From an uncultured Oscillibacter sp. (GTDB taxonomy: Bacteria > Bacillota > Clostridia > Oscillospirales > Oscillospiraceae), in NCBI GenBank assembly GCA_947245315.1, contig CAMXNV010000002.1, positions 1-29,256 of the forward strand: a stretch of DNA of 29,256 nt. The letters run 5' to 3'. Of this stretch, positions 8,908 to 17,462 are shown piece after piece. A program made the translations under genes and the position numbers. Each line of letters begins with the position of its first letter. The first letter of the stretch is position 1. The notes under the pieces are model-generated. The model had not been told where the DNA came from, did no database searches, and worked only from the letters and a program-made list of their open reading frames with translations.

Positions 8908-9120
8908 TCAGAGGCTCCGCAGAAAATAGTAGCCCGCGAGGCCCCACAGGCCCAAATCGGCAATGCCCACCAGAACCAGCAGCACCGTCAGGAATACCAG
9001 CAGGGGGCTCCCTTTCTTCTTTTGGGGCGGATCGGGCTCCGTCTGCGCGGCCTGGACGGCCTGGATGGGCTCCTCTTGGACAGGAACCGCCTGCACGGGA
9101 TTGGTCACTTCCTCAGCCAT
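8908..9120 (-). CDS. Small single-pass membrane protein, unknown function
   Basis: 70 aa. Residues 1-36 are polar and rich in Gln, Glu, Pro and Val (QAVPVQEEPIQAVQAAQ), followed by KKK and one strong hydrophobic segment (about 39-66, LLVFLTVLLVLVGIADLGLWGLAGYYF). By the positive-inside rule the N terminus is probably cytoplasmic. No family is recognised. A weak GGGGAA site precedes the ATG. It lies downstream of the amidohydrolase array but beyond a terminator-like hairpin, so it is probably a separate unit. Confidence 0.7.
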   Translation of the reverse strand: MAEEVTNPVQAVPVQEEPIQAVQAAQTEPDPPQKKKGSPLLVFLTVLLVLVGIADLGLWGLAGYYFLRSL

Positions 9121-9208
9121 GTAAATACGTTCCCCTTTTCGTAAAGTTCACTACAGAATGATACTACCACAAATCGACGAGTCTTTCAAGAGAAACCCAC
9201 AAATAGAG

Positions 9209-9241
9209 AAAAGTCCGCCCGCCGGGGGGAGTCCGGCGGAC
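9209..9241 (-). terminator. Terminator of the amidohydrolase array
   Basis: GTCCGCC (9213-9219) pairs with GGCGGAC (9235-9241) around a GC-rich loop. On the minus strand it is followed by TTTTCTC. It starts 10 nt after the stop of the last M20D gene. Confidence 0.7.
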
Positions 9242-9250
9242 GGCGCTTGC

Positions 9251-10426
9251 TTAACCCTTTGCGGCGTCCAGGTAATCCGCCGCGAACTGGGCGTACAGGG
9301 CCACGCCCCGCACCAGCACGGGCTCGTTTACCGTATAGCAGCCGTTGTGATTGCTGGCCGTGTATCCCAGGGCCTCGTTCCGGCTGCCCAGGAAGCCGAA
9401 GACGGCGGGAATCTTGTCGGCGAAATAGGCGAAGTCCTCGCTGCCCATGGCCATGGGGAGCTCCTTCAGCGCCTCGGGCCCATAGAGCTTCTCCGCGGCC
9501 TTCTGGGCCACCTCCGTCAGCAGGTCGTCGTCATTGATGACCGCGCTGGGATAGTACTCATATTTCAGCTCCGCCTTGAGGCCCAGGGCCGCGGCCGTGT
9601 TCTCGATGATCCGCTTGAGCTGGGCCTCGATGCTCATGCGGAAGGCGGGCTCGAAGGTCCGGACGGTGCCGTACATCTCCGCGTGGTTGGCAATGATATT
9701 GAACCGGGTTCCCGCGTGCATCTCGCCCACGGTGACCACCAGGGGGTTCAGGGGGCTGTTGTTCCGGGAGACGAAGGTCTGGAGGTTCATCAGGATGGAG
9801 GCCGCGCCGATCAGGGCGTCCGCGCCCAGCTCCGGCTGGGTGGCGTGGGCCGAGACGCCGTCCACCGTGATGGTGAAGTTGTCGCAGCTGGCCATCCGGC
9901 GGCCCGGCTCGAAGTTCATATAGGGCTCCTCCAGCTTGCCCCAGATGTGCTGGCCCATGATGGCGTCCACGCCCTCCAGCACGCCCTGCTCCACGTAGTA
10001 CTCCGCCCCGTGGCAGGTCTCCTCGGCGGACTGGAAGAAGATCTTCACCTTCCCGTGGACCTGGTCCTTGTGCTCCATCAGAATCTTGGCGGCGCCCAGG
10101 AGCATGGCGGCGTGGCAGTCGTGGCCGCAGGCGTGCATGACGCCGGGGTTCTCGCTGGCAAACTCCAGGCCCGTCTTCTCCTCCACGGGCAGGGCGTCGA
10201 TGTCCGCCCGGAGGGCCACGGTCTTGCCCTCGCCGCCGTCCAGCATGGCCCAGCAGCCGGGGTGGTCCTCAAAGCGGTGCACGGTGTAGCCCATGCTCTC
10301 CAGCTCCGCCTGGATGTGGTCGGTGGTCTTGAACTCCTCCCAAGAGAGCTCCGGGTGCCGGTGGAACCAGCGGCGCTGCTCGGTCACGTAGCGTTCGATG
10401 GCCTCGGCGGCCTGTCTGAAATTCAT
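9251..10426 (-). CDS. M20D family metallo-amidohydrolase, copy 1
   Basis: 391-aa cytoplasmic M20D hydrolase; relatives cleave N-acyl or amino-acid amide bonds (hippurate, indoleacetyl-amino acids, N-acetyl amino acids). Seen here: RRWFHRHPELSWEE near the N terminus, LRADIDALPV, the metal Cys/His motif MHACGHDCHAAM (near residue 100), the catalytic Glu pair QSAEETCHG, GQHIWG, GGVSAHATQP-like dimerisation-domain region, and GSEDFAYF near the C terminus. The start at 10426 (MNFRQAAEAIERYV) has AAGGGGT upstream; the longer open frame to 10621 is not used. It is more diverged than copies 2 and 3 and sits 160 nt after copy 2, possibly with its own promoter. Substrate unknown. Confidence 0.9.
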   Translation of the reverse strand: MNFRQAAEAIERYVTEQRRWFHRHPELSWEEFKTTDHIQAELESMGYTVHRFEDHPGCWAMLDGGEGKTVALRADIDALPVEEKTGLEFASENPGVMHACGHDCHAAMLLGAAKILMEHKDQVHGKVKIFFQSAEETCHGAEYYVEQGVLEGVDAIMGQHIWGKLEEPYMNFEPGRRMASCDNFTITVDGVSAHATQPELGADALIGAASILMNLQTFVSRNNSPLNPLVVTVGEMHAGTRFNIIANHAEMYGTVRTFEPAFRMSIEAQLKRIIENTAAALGLKAELKYEYYPSAVINDDDLLTEVAQKAAEKLYGPEALKELPMAMGSEDFAYFADKIPAVFGFLGSRNEALGYTASNHNGCYTVNEPVLVRGVALYAQFAADYLDAAKG

Positions 10427-10489
10427 AGATGTTACCCCTTTCCGCTCATAGTGAGCAATGGTTTCCGGTTGGTGTTCCTTCTTCAGCTG

Positions 10490-10520
10490 ATTATATACCA
10501 CGCCGCCGCCCCAAAGGCAA
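10490..10520 (-). promoter_or_regulatory. Possible promoter for M20D copy 1
   Basis: TATAAT on the minus strand (10490-10495) with TTGCCT at 10515-10520, spacer 19 bp, longer than ideal. It would give copy 1 separate expression from the genes upstream. Confidence 0.35.
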
Positions 10521-10542
10521 GGGAACTTTGGCGGGACCAGTA

Positions 10543-10573
10543 CGGGCGGGACGCGACGCGTCCCGCCCGCTTT
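10543..10573. terminator. Strong hairpin between M20D copies 2 and 1
   Basis: A 12-bp perfect stem (10543-10554 with 10558-10569, loop GAC) begins 18 nt after the stop of M20D copy 2. The T-tract CTTTT is on the plus-strand side, so on the minus strand it may act as a weak terminator or as an mRNA 3'-end stabiliser. Confidence 0.5.
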
Positions 10574-10586
10574 TGGCAACACGTAT

Positions 10587-11753
10587 TTACTGGGCGTTGA
10601 AGTCCATGGCCGTCTGGACAAAGAGCTTCGCGCCGTTAATCAGGGCGGACTCGTCCACGCAGAAGTGGCCGGAGTGGTTCGTCCACACCGCGCCGCAGGC
10701 CTCGTTGCGGATGCCCAGGAAGGCCACCGCGCCGGGAACCTTCTCCATGAAATAGGCGAAGTCCTCGCCGCCGTTGGTCTTGTCATAGGCGAAGAGGCAG
10801 TCGGGTCCCATGACCTTCTTGGCCGCGCCCTGGATCAGGGCGGCCATGGCGGGATCGTTGTTCACCGGGGGCACGATATAGCGCCACTCCAGCTTGGCGT
10901 CCACCCGATAGGCCTCGCCCACGGACTTCACGATCCGGCGGAGGGAGTCCTCCATCTGCCGGCGCACCCCGGCGTCGAAGCACCGGGCCGTGCCCTCGAT
11001 GTGGCAGTACTCCGGCACCACGTTCCAGCGGGTGCCCACGTTCACCACGCCCACGGTCAGGACGGCGGGCTGGTTGGGGTCCACCTCACGGCTGACGATG
11101 GTCTGGATGGCCTCCACCAAGGCGGAGGAGGCGGTGGCCACGTCGATGCCCTGATGGGGGGCCGCGCCGTGGCTGCCCTTGCCCTGGAGGTCAATCAGGA
11201 ACCAGTCCGCGGCGGCCATCTTGGGGCCCGCGTCGATGGCCACGGTCCCGGCGTCCACGTCGGCCCAGACGTGCTGGGAGAAACAGGCGTCCACGCCCTC
11301 CAGTGCGCCGTTCTCAATCATGGACTTGGCCCCGGTGGCCACCTCTTCGGCGGGCTGGAAGGCCAGCTTCACCGTGCCGCACAGGTCCTCCTTCAGCTCG
11401 TTGAGAAGCCGGGCGGTGGTGAGCATGATGGACATGTGGCAGTCGTGGCCGCAGGCGTGCATGACGCCCGGGTTCTGGCTGGCGTACTCCAGCCCCGTCT
11501 CCTCCTGGACCGTCAGGCCGTCCATGTCCGCGCGGAGGAGGATGGTCTTGCCGGGCTTGGCGCCCTGGATGGTGGCCAGGGTGCCCGTCTCCAGGCCGCA
11601 GGGACGCCACTCCACGCCCAGCTTGTCCAACTCGGCGCGGATGTGCTTGCAGCTCTCAAACTCCTTCTCGCTGACCTCGGGGTGCTGGTGGAACCAGCGG
11701 CGCTGTTCAATGAGGTAGCTCTTGGCCGCCTCGGCGGCTTGATTCAGATTCAT
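10587..11753 (-). CDS. M20D family metallo-amidohydrolase, copy 2
   Basis: 388 aa. M20D motifs are complete: RRWFHQHPEVSEKEF, LRADMDGLTVQEETGLEY, metal-binding MHACGHDCHMSIM, QPAEEVATGAKSM, SQHVWAD and GGEDFAYFMEK, then a C-terminal NHSGHFCVDE. The start at 11753 (MNLNQAAEAAKSYL) has AGGTG upstream; a GTG three codons earlier is less likely. The stop of copy 3 lies 23 nt upstream, so the two are co-transcribed. It shares long near-identical N-terminal DNA with copy 3 (see findings). The product is cytoplasmic, so an importer is needed for an external substrate; the broken permease upstream is the obvious candidate. Confidence 0.92.
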   Translation of the reverse strand: MNLNQAAEAAKSYLIEQRRWFHQHPEVSEKEFESCKHIRAELDKLGVEWRPCGLETGTLATIQGAKPGKTILLRADMDGLTVQEETGLEYASQNPGVMHACGHDCHMSIMLTTARLLNELKEDLCGTVKLAFQPAEEVATGAKSMIENGALEGVDACFSQHVWADVDAGTVAIDAGPKMAAADWFLIDLQGKGSHGAAPHQGIDVATASSALVEAIQTIVSREVDPNQPAVLTVGVVNVGTRWNVVPEYCHIEGTARCFDAGVRRQMEDSLRRIVKSVGEAYRVDAKLEWRYIVPPVNNDPAMAALIQGAAKKVMGPDCLFAYDKTNGGEDFAYFMEKVPGAVAFLGIRNEACGAVWTNHSGHFCVDESALINGAKLFVQTAMDFNAQ

Positions 11754-11776
11754 AGAAAACACCTTTTTCCTTAACT

Positions 11777-12943
11777 TTATTGCCCGTTAAAGTCCATGAC
11801 CACCTGGACGCAGAGCTTCACGCCGTTGATCAGGGCGGACTCGTCCACCTGGAACTTGGAGTTGTGCTGGGGCCAGACGGCTCCGCAGGCCTCGCAGCCC
11901 ACGCCCAGGAAGGCCAGGGCTCCCGGGGCCTTTTCGATGAAGCAGGACGTGTCCTCTCCGCCGTTGGTCTTGTCAAAGTGATACAGGGCGTCGGGGCCTA
12001 TGACCTTCTTGGCGGACTCCGCCGCCAGGGCGGACATGCCCTCGTCGTTGACCACCGGGGCCACGATGGGAATCCAGTCCAGCTTGATCTCGGCCCGGTA
12101 GGTCTCGCCCACGGACTTCACCATCCGCTTCACGGCGTCCTCCAGCTGCTTGCGCACCCCGGCGTCGAAGCAGCGGGTGGTGCCCTGGAGGAAGCCGCTC
12201 TCCGGGACCACGTTCCAGCTGTTGCCCGCGTTGATCTCGCCCACGGTCACCACGGCGGACTGGTTGGGGTCGATCTCCCGGCTGACGATGGTCTGGAAGG
12301 CGTTCACCAGCTGGCTGCACACCACCACGGGGTCCACGCCCTGGTGGGGCTGCGCGCCGTGGCAGCTCTTGCCGGTGACGTAAATCTTGAACATATCACA
12401 GGCGGCCATCCGGGGCCCGGCCTCAATAGAGACCTTGCCGGAGGGCACGTCGGCCCAGACGTGCACGGCAAAGCAGCCGTCCACGCCGTCCATGGCCCCC
12501 TGGGCCACCATGGACTTGCCGCCGGTGCCGATCTCCTCGGAGGGCTGGAAGGCCAGGCGGACGGTGCCGCAGAGGTCTTCCCGCATGTCCATGAGGACGT
12601 GGGCGGTGGTCAGCAGCATGGCCATGTGGCAGTCGTGGCCGCAGGCGTGCATCAGGCCCTCGTTCTGGCTGGCGTACTCCAGCCCCGTCTCCTCCTGGAC
12701 TTTCAGGGCGTCCATGTCCGCCCGGAGGAGGAAGGTCTTGCCGGGCTTGGCGCCCTGGATGGTGGCCAGGGTGCCCGTCTCCAGGCCGCAGGGACGCCAC
12801 TCCACGCCCAGCTTGTCCAGCTCGGCGCGGATGTGCTTGCAGCTCTCAAACTCCAGCTCGCTGTACTCCGGGTGCTGGTGGAACCAGCGGCGCTGCTCAA
12901 TCAGGTAAGCCTCGTACTTGGCGGCGACTTCTTTCAGCTCCAT
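11777..12943 (-). CDS. M20D family metallo-amidohydrolase, copy 3
   Basis: 388 aa, closest to copy 2. Keeps RRWFHQHPEYSELEF, LRADMDALKVQEETGLEY, the metal motif MHACGHDCHMAML, QPSEEIGTGGKSM and HVWADV. The C-terminal motif that reads GGEDFAYF in copies 1 and 2 is changed to GGEDTSCF, and the following region reads PQHNSKFQVDE against TNHSGHFCVDE, so the substrate pocket probably differs. The start at 12943 (MELKEVAAKYEAYL) has AAGGAGC upstream; the extension to 13009 is not used. It lies 282 nt after the permease, a gap holding a hairpin (12975-13003) but no gene. Confidence 0.92.
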   Translation of the reverse strand: MELKEVAAKYEAYLIEQRRWFHQHPEYSELEFESCKHIRAELDKLGVEWRPCGLETGTLATIQGAKPGKTFLLRADMDALKVQEETGLEYASQNEGLMHACGHDCHMAMLLTTAHVLMDMREDLCGTVRLAFQPSEEIGTGGKSMVAQGAMDGVDGCFAVHVWADVPSGKVSIEAGPRMAACDMFKIYVTGKSCHGAQPHQGVDPVVVCSQLVNAFQTIVSREIDPNQSAVVTVGEINAGNSWNVVPESGFLQGTTRCFDAGVRKQLEDAVKRMVKSVGETYRAEIKLDWIPIVAPVVNDEGMSALAAESAKKVIGPDALYHFDKTNGGEDTSCFIEKAPGALAFLGVGCEACGAVWPQHNSKFQVDESALINGVKLCVQVVMDFNGQ

Positions 12944-12974
12944 AGCATTGCTCCTTTCGCAATTTGAGAAAGCT

Positions 12975-13003
12975 CCCCAGAGCCCGCAAAGCGGGCCCTG
13001 GGG
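12975..13003. other. Hairpin in the M20D copy 3 leader
   Basis: CCCCAG-A-GCCCGC pairs with GCGGGC-C-CTGGGG around an AAA loop, with one mismatch. It lies 32 nt upstream of the copy 3 start codon on the minus strand and has no T-tract. It may be an RNA processing or stability element between permease and hydrolase. Nothing else is evident in 13004-13225. Confidence 0.5.
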
Positions 13004-13225
13004 CGGCAAATATCTTTGCCCTGTTCACTTCTGTAATGAAAGGTGCTTCTGTCCGGAAGGCCTGGCGGAAGGCCATCGAGCCTTTTCGCCTCCTGGAGTC
13101 TCCTAAATTCTGTGAAAAGCTGCGGCAAAAAGTCCCCAGGACTCTCCCGCCCTTCCGGAACAGAGATGTACGCTTCAGATTGCTGTCTCTCCCGTCTCTA
13201 GGGATCGGAGGGTTCGAGGGCGCTC

Positions 13226-14430
13226 TTACAGCAGGTTCGTGAAGAGGCCCGCAATGATGACCGAGGTAATGGTCACCGTGGTGAAGCCGCCGACGATCAT
13301 CGGGGGGAACATCTGGCTCATCAGATACTCCTTCTCCTCGGAGGTCTCGGACAGGGCGGTGCAGACGGACTCGGTGATGATGGCGTTGGGCGGGAAGCCG
13401 TACAGCGCCGTCAGAGCCGTGGCAAAGGCCAGCAGGAAGGGCATCTTCAAAACCTTAGAGATAATGAAGCACAGCACCCCCATGCCGAACACGCCGACAA
13501 TGATCAGGATAATCATGGGCAGGATCACGCCCGCCAGCATCTCGGGAGTGGCGGTCTTCAGGCCGTCAAACACATACATCATCAGGGCGAACATAACGAT
13601 GCCGTAGGAGTGGGCCTTGTTCAGGGAGTCCTCCTCCAGGAAGCCGATGGTGGTGGCGATGACGGAGAAGATCAGGGCCCACACCGCGCCGCTGATTTTC
13701 ATGTTGATGACGGGGATCACGACGTTTCCGGCCTGGGTGGCCAGCCAGCCCACGATGCCCAGACGGATGAAGATCGCCGCGTTGGAGTTCCACTTGGCGC
13801 CCAGGGGGGGGATCAGCTTCTTCTTGGGGGCCGCCGCAGTCTCCAGTTTTCCACCTTATTGGAGACCGCAACCGCCTTTACATCGCCGGAGCGATAGGCC
13901 TTGAGCATCTTCTTGCCCTCCAGCTGGAGGCAGGCGGCGGTGAGGGGATAGCCGGCGAAGCCCTGGACGCAGTACATGGCGATGGCGAACAGGGCGGCGT
14001 CTGCCAGGCCCTTTTCCGCGGCGGCAGTCTGCATGGTGACCGCGGCGATGATGCCGCCGGTCAGCGGGGGCAGGCCGGAGATGACATAGGCCCTATCCAT
14101 GATCAGGGGGCAGACGCCAAGGCACAGGAGGCACATGCCCGCCAGGCCCGCCAGGCAGACCACAACGGTCTTCCACTGGTCGATCAGCTGCTGGATGCTG
14201 ATGACCGTGCCCATGTGGGTCAGGCAGAGGTAGATGCCGACGGTGCTGCCGAAGGGGATCAGCTGAGAATCGGTAATCATTTCCGTGGGGAACACGGTCC
14301 AGTAGCCGATCAGCATGACGATGGCGGTGACGAAGACTGAGGGAACCCATGCCTTGGTCAGGGTGGACACGACCTCGCCGATGATATAGGCGGCGGCGCA
14401 TGCCACGAATGCAAGCATAAAGTTATACAT
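13226..14430 (-). pseudogene. Membrane permease (about 400 aa) interrupted by a single frameshift
   Basis: Two consecutive minus-strand frames form one transporter-like protein. The first (14430 down to 13813, start MYNFMLAFVACAAAYIIGE with GAGGAGGAAG upstream) is hydrophobic with several membrane helices and ends abnormally in RLRRPPRRS. From about 13843 a second frame continues as TAAAPKKKLIPPLGAKWNSN and runs to 13226 through more helices, ending IIAGLFTNLL. The second frame has no ribosome site of its own. Adding one base in the CTCC at 13841-13844 restores one open frame of about 401 codons. GLPPLTGGIIAAVTMQTAA and GFPPNAIITESV look like the re-entrant loops of GltS/2HCT-type carriers, but the family is not certain. 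Its place among four M20D genes suggests import of their substrate. A sequencing error is a real alternative to a true mutation. Confidence 0.75.
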
Positions 14431-14554
14431 TTTCTTCCTCCTCTAAATTTATTATTCACAACACGGGAGCAGTCCTCCGGGGCCTCTGCCGCAAAGAGGT
14501 CCCATCCGGCCGCCGCCCATGTCAGAATACGTTGTCAAAGCGCCTCCGGGGCGC

Positions 14555-15745
14555 TCAGGCCCCCAGGTATTTCAGGGCCACGCTCGCCAGGGTCCGGATG
14601 CCGTAGGGCATGGCCTCCTCCTTCATGGCGCACTTGGCGCTGTGGAGGGGATAAACGGCGTCGCCCAGGTGCCCGGCGTAGACCATGAAGAACGCCGAGG
14701 GCACCCCGCCCATCTGGCGGTAATAGGCGAAGTCCTCGCTGAAGCCCATGGGCTTCTCCAGCTCCACCACGGAGCCGGGGCCCAGCTCCTCCAAAACGGC
14801 CTCCCGGGCCAGGTCCACCAGCTCCTTGTCGTTGTAGGCCGTGGGGTAGCCATAGTAGTGATACACATCAAAGTTACAGCCGGAGACGGACTCCATGCCC
14901 TTGGCGATGGCGAACATCTGCTGGCGGATGGTCTCCCGGACCTCCTCGGAATAGGCCCGGGACACGCCGCCGAACTTGACCTCGCCGGGGATGACGTTGG
15001 GCGCGTCCCCGCTGTGGATGCTTCCGATGGACATGACGGCGGTCTCCAGGGGGTCCACCCGCCGGGCCACGATCTGCTGCATATCCACCACCATCTGGCA
15101 GGCCGCCAGGATGGGATCGTCGGTCTTGTGGGGCTCGGACCCGTGGCCGCCCCGGCCGGTGACGGTGATGTCGTAGAGGTCCACCGAGGTGGTCATGGGG
15201 CCGGAGCGCATGGCGACCTTGCCCACGATCTCCTCGTCGGGCATCAGGTGGATGGCATAGATGGCGTCCACCTTGGGATTCTCCAGCACGCCCTTCTCCA
15301 CCAGCTCCTTGGCGCCGCCGGGGAGGGTGTCCTCGCTGTGCTGGAAGATGAGCTTCACGGTGCCCTTGAACTGGTCCCGCATGCCGCACAGCAGCTTGGC
15401 CACGCCCAGGAGCATGGACGCGTGCATGTCGTGCCCGCAGGCGTGCATCATATTGGGCACCTCGCTGGAGAAGGGCAGGCCGGTGTCCTCGGTGACCGGC
15501 AGGGCGTCGATATCCGCCCGGAGGGCCACGCACTTGCCCTCTCCCAGGCTGCCGTGAATCAGGGCCACCACGGCGGTGGGGACGGGGCTCTCAATTTTGT
15601 CCACGCCGTACTCCGCCAGCTTCTCGCGAATCAGGGCGGAGGTCTGGATCTCGTTCCGGCCAATTTCCGGGTGCCGGTGGATTCTCCGGCGGATCTCCGT
15701 AATCTCCTCCACGCAGGACAGGGCCGCGGCTTCAATCTTGCTCAT
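14555..15745 (-). CDS. M20D family metallo-amidohydrolase, copy 4
   Basis: 396 aa, the most divergent of the four. Motifs: RRRIHRHPEIGRNE, LRADIDALPVTEDTGLPF, metal motif MHACGHDMHASMLLG, FQHSEDTLPGGAKEL (acidic pair region changed from the QxxEE of the others), IHLMPDEEIVG, GRGGHGSEPHKTDDP and GFSEDFAYY. The start at 15745 (MSKIEAAALSCVEEI) has GGAGGAGGGAG upstream. It is the first gene of the array, followed by the permease 124 nt downstream, and has a good promoter. Altered residues around the second motif suggest a different substrate from copies 1-3. In M20D proteins the metal site uses Cys, His and Glu; the Cys and His are present. Confidence 0.9.
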   Translation of the reverse strand: MSKIEAAALSCVEEITEIRRRIHRHPEIGRNEIQTSALIREKLAEYGVDKIESPVPTAVVALIHGSLGEGKCVALRADIDALPVTEDTGLPFSSEVPNMMHACGHDMHASMLLGVAKLLCGMRDQFKGTVKLIFQHSEDTLPGGAKELVEKGVLENPKVDAIYAIHLMPDEEIVGKVAMRSGPMTTSVDLYDITVTGRGGHGSEPHKTDDPILAACQMVVDMQQIVARRVDPLETAVMSIGSIHSGDAPNVIPGEVKFGGVSRAYSEEVRETIRQQMFAIAKGMESVSGCNFDVYHYYGYPTAYNDKELVDLAREAVLEELGPGSVVELEKPMGFSEDFAYYRQMGGVPSAFFMVYAGHLGDAVYPLHSAKCAMKEEAMPYGIRTLASVALKYLGA

Positions 15746-15899
15746 AAGCTCCCTCCTCCAAGAACTTCACCGGGGATTTCCCGGCGCCTCCCCGCCCCGT
15801 CTCCGGGCTCGCGGGCCGCAGGTCCGGGGGCCGGAAAGGATACCGGCGCTTCGGCGAAGCAAATCCCCAAATCCTCAAGTTGAAAAATTGGTAGTTGCT

Positions 15900-15927
15900 A
15901 TTATATCATATTTTGGCGCAGATACAA
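15900..15927 (-). promoter_or_regulatory. Promoter of the M20D/permease array
   Basis: On the minus strand, TTGTAT (15922-15927), 16-bp spacer and a perfect TATAAT (15900-15905). The leader to M20D copy 4 would be about 150 nt. The divergent gap 15746-16069 otherwise holds only this promoter and that of lspA. Confidence 0.65.
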
Positions 15928-16000
15928 GCTCTTTTTCAAAAAATGACAGTTCCTCCTTCCTTTTTTTACCCTCCCCTCCCTGTTTTCAGGGCTTGAGAGG

Positions 16001-16029
16001 TTGCATTTTTTCGCAAAACCGTGTAAACT
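16001..16029 (+). promoter_or_regulatory. lspA promoter
   Basis: TTGCAT (16001-16006), 17-bp spacer, TAAACT (16024-16029), 40 bp upstream of the lspA ATG. Confidence 0.6.
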
Positions 16030-16069
16030 GGCGGGGAATCCGATTCCACGCATATTAAGGAGGTCCCTC

Positions 16070-16579
16070 ATGCTGTCCACACTTCTCTCCGCCCTGCTGG
16101 GCCTGGCGCTTCTGGCCCTGGACCAGGCGGTTAAGCTCCACATCGCCGGCACGCTCCCCCTGGGGGAGTCCCGTCCCCTGCTGCCGGGCGTGGTGGAGCT
16201 GCGGACCGTTCACAACTACGGCGCGGCCTGGTCCAGCTTCTCCGGCATGCGCTGGCTGCTGGTCCTGGCCACCAGCTGCATCGTTCTGCTGCTCCTGGCC
16301 CTCCTGGTCCGGCGGGTGGTCCGGCATCCCCTGGGCCTCCTGGCGGGGTGCCTCATCATCTCCGGCGGCCTGGGGAACATCCTGGACCGGGTCCGCCTGG
16401 GCTATGTCATCGATATGTTCAACTTCCTGTTTATGGACTACCCGGTTTTCAATGTGGCGGACATCTGCGTGGTCTCCGGCTGCGTCCTGGGGCTGATCTA
16501 CTACCAGTGGTTTTACGAAAAGTACGACAAGAAGGTGAAGGCCGATGGAACTCCTGAGTCTCCGTCCGGCGGCGTCTGA
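16070..16579 (+). CDS. lspA: Lipoprotein signal peptidase (signal peptidase II)
   Basis: Membrane aspartyl protease that removes signal peptides from prolipoproteins. 169 aa with four hydrophobic segments. Family motifs: DQAVKLHIA near the N terminus, NYGAAWSSF (NxGaaf box), ISGGLGNILDRVRLGYVIDMFNF with catalytic D106, and VFNVADICV with the second catalytic D131. The ATG at 16070 follows AAGGAGGT by 5 nt; the upstream in-frame extension to 16001 overlaps the promoter and is not used. The end overlaps rluD by 35 nt in another frame, the common lspA-rluD pairing of Firmicutes. Confidence 0.95.
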   Translation: MLSTLLSALLGLALLALDQAVKLHIAGTLPLGESRPLLPGVVELRTVHNYGAAWSSFSGMRWLLVLATSCIVLLLLALLVRRVVRHPLGLLAGCLIISGGLGNILDRVRLGYVIDMFNFLFMDYPVFNVADICVVSGCVLGLIYYQWFYEKYDKKVKADGTPESPSGGV

Positions 16580-17462
16580 CGCCGGGACCCGGGTGGACGC
16601 CTGGCTGGCGTCCCAGGTGGAGGGCCTCACCCGCTCCGCCGCCGCCCGCCTTCTGGAGGAGGGCCGGGTGACCCTGGAGGGCCGCCCCCTGGCGAAGAAC
16701 TACCGGCTGACCGGGGGCGAGGCGCTGGCCGTCTCCCTGCCGGACCCGGAGCCCATAGAGGCCCTGCCTCAGGATATTCCCCTGGAGGTGGTTTATGAGG
16801 ACGGGGACGTGATTGTGGTCAACAAGCCCAAGGGCCTGGTGGTCCACCCCGCCCCCGGCCACCCGGACGGCACTCTGGTCAACGCCCTGCTCCACCACTG
16901 CGGGGGGAGCCTCTCCGGCGTGGGCGGGGCCCTCCGCCCGGGGATCGTCCACCGCATTGACCGGGACACCTCGGGCCTCATCATCGCCGCCAAAAACGAC
17001 CTTGCCCACCAGGCCCTCAGCGCCCAGCTCCAGGACCACACCCTGGCCCGGACCTACGAGTGCCTGGCCGTGGGGGGCTTCCGGGAGGACGCCGGCACGG
17101 TGGACGCTCCCATCGGGCGGCACCCGGTGGACCGGAAGAAGATGGCCGTCGTCTCCGGCGGGCGGCCCGCCGTCACCCACTGGGAGGTCCTGGAGCGCTT
17201 CCCTGGGCTCACCTATCTCCGCTGCCGCCTGGAGACCGGACGGACGCACCAGATCCGGGTCCACCTGGCCCACCTGGGCCACCCGATTTTAGGGGACACG
17301 GTTTACGGGGCCAGGAAGCCCGTCCCGGGCCTCCAGGGCCAGTGCCTCCACGCCGTGGGCCTCCGCTTCCTCCACCCCCGGACCGGGGAGCCGGTGGAGC
17401 TTTGCTGTCCCCTGCCGGAGGAGTTCCAGGCCCAGCTGAGGAGGCTGAGGGGGAGCCTCTGA
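16545..17462 (+). CDS. RluD-family 23S rRNA pseudouridine synthase
   Basis: Converts uridines in large-subunit rRNA to pseudouridine. 305 aa. An N-terminal S4 RNA-binding domain (about residues 15-70, DAWLASQVEGLTRSAAARLLEEG) is followed by the RluA/RluD catalytic domain with VVNKPKGLVVHPAPGH and the catalytic motif HRIDRDTSGL (D141). RTHQIRVHLAHLGHPILGD closes the active site. It begins inside lspA (35-nt overlap), so translation is probably coupled. Which uridines it modifies cannot be decided from sequence alone; RluD is the closest by eye. Confidence 0.92.
   Translation: MELLSLRPAASDAGTRVDAWLASQVEGLTRSAAARLLEEGRVTLEGRPLAKNYRLTGGEALAVSLPDPEPIEALPQDIPLEVVYEDGDVIVVNKPKGLVVHPAPGHPDGTLVNALLHHCGGSLSGVGGALRPGIVHRIDRDTSGLIIAAKNDLAHQALSAQLQDHTLARTYECLAVGGFREDAGTVDAPIGRHPVDRKKMAVVSGGRPAVTHWEVLERFPGLTYLRCRLETGRTHQIRVHLAHLGHPILGDTVYGARKPVPGLQGQCLHAVGLRFLHPRTGEPVELCCPLPEEFQAQLRRLRGSL

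Noticed and set aside
9158..10600. 480-codon plus-strand open frame opposite M20D copy 1, with similar ones opposite copies 2-4
   Set aside because: All are antisense shadows of genes with full M20D motifs. Their His-, Gly- and Val-rich composition is typical of such shadows.
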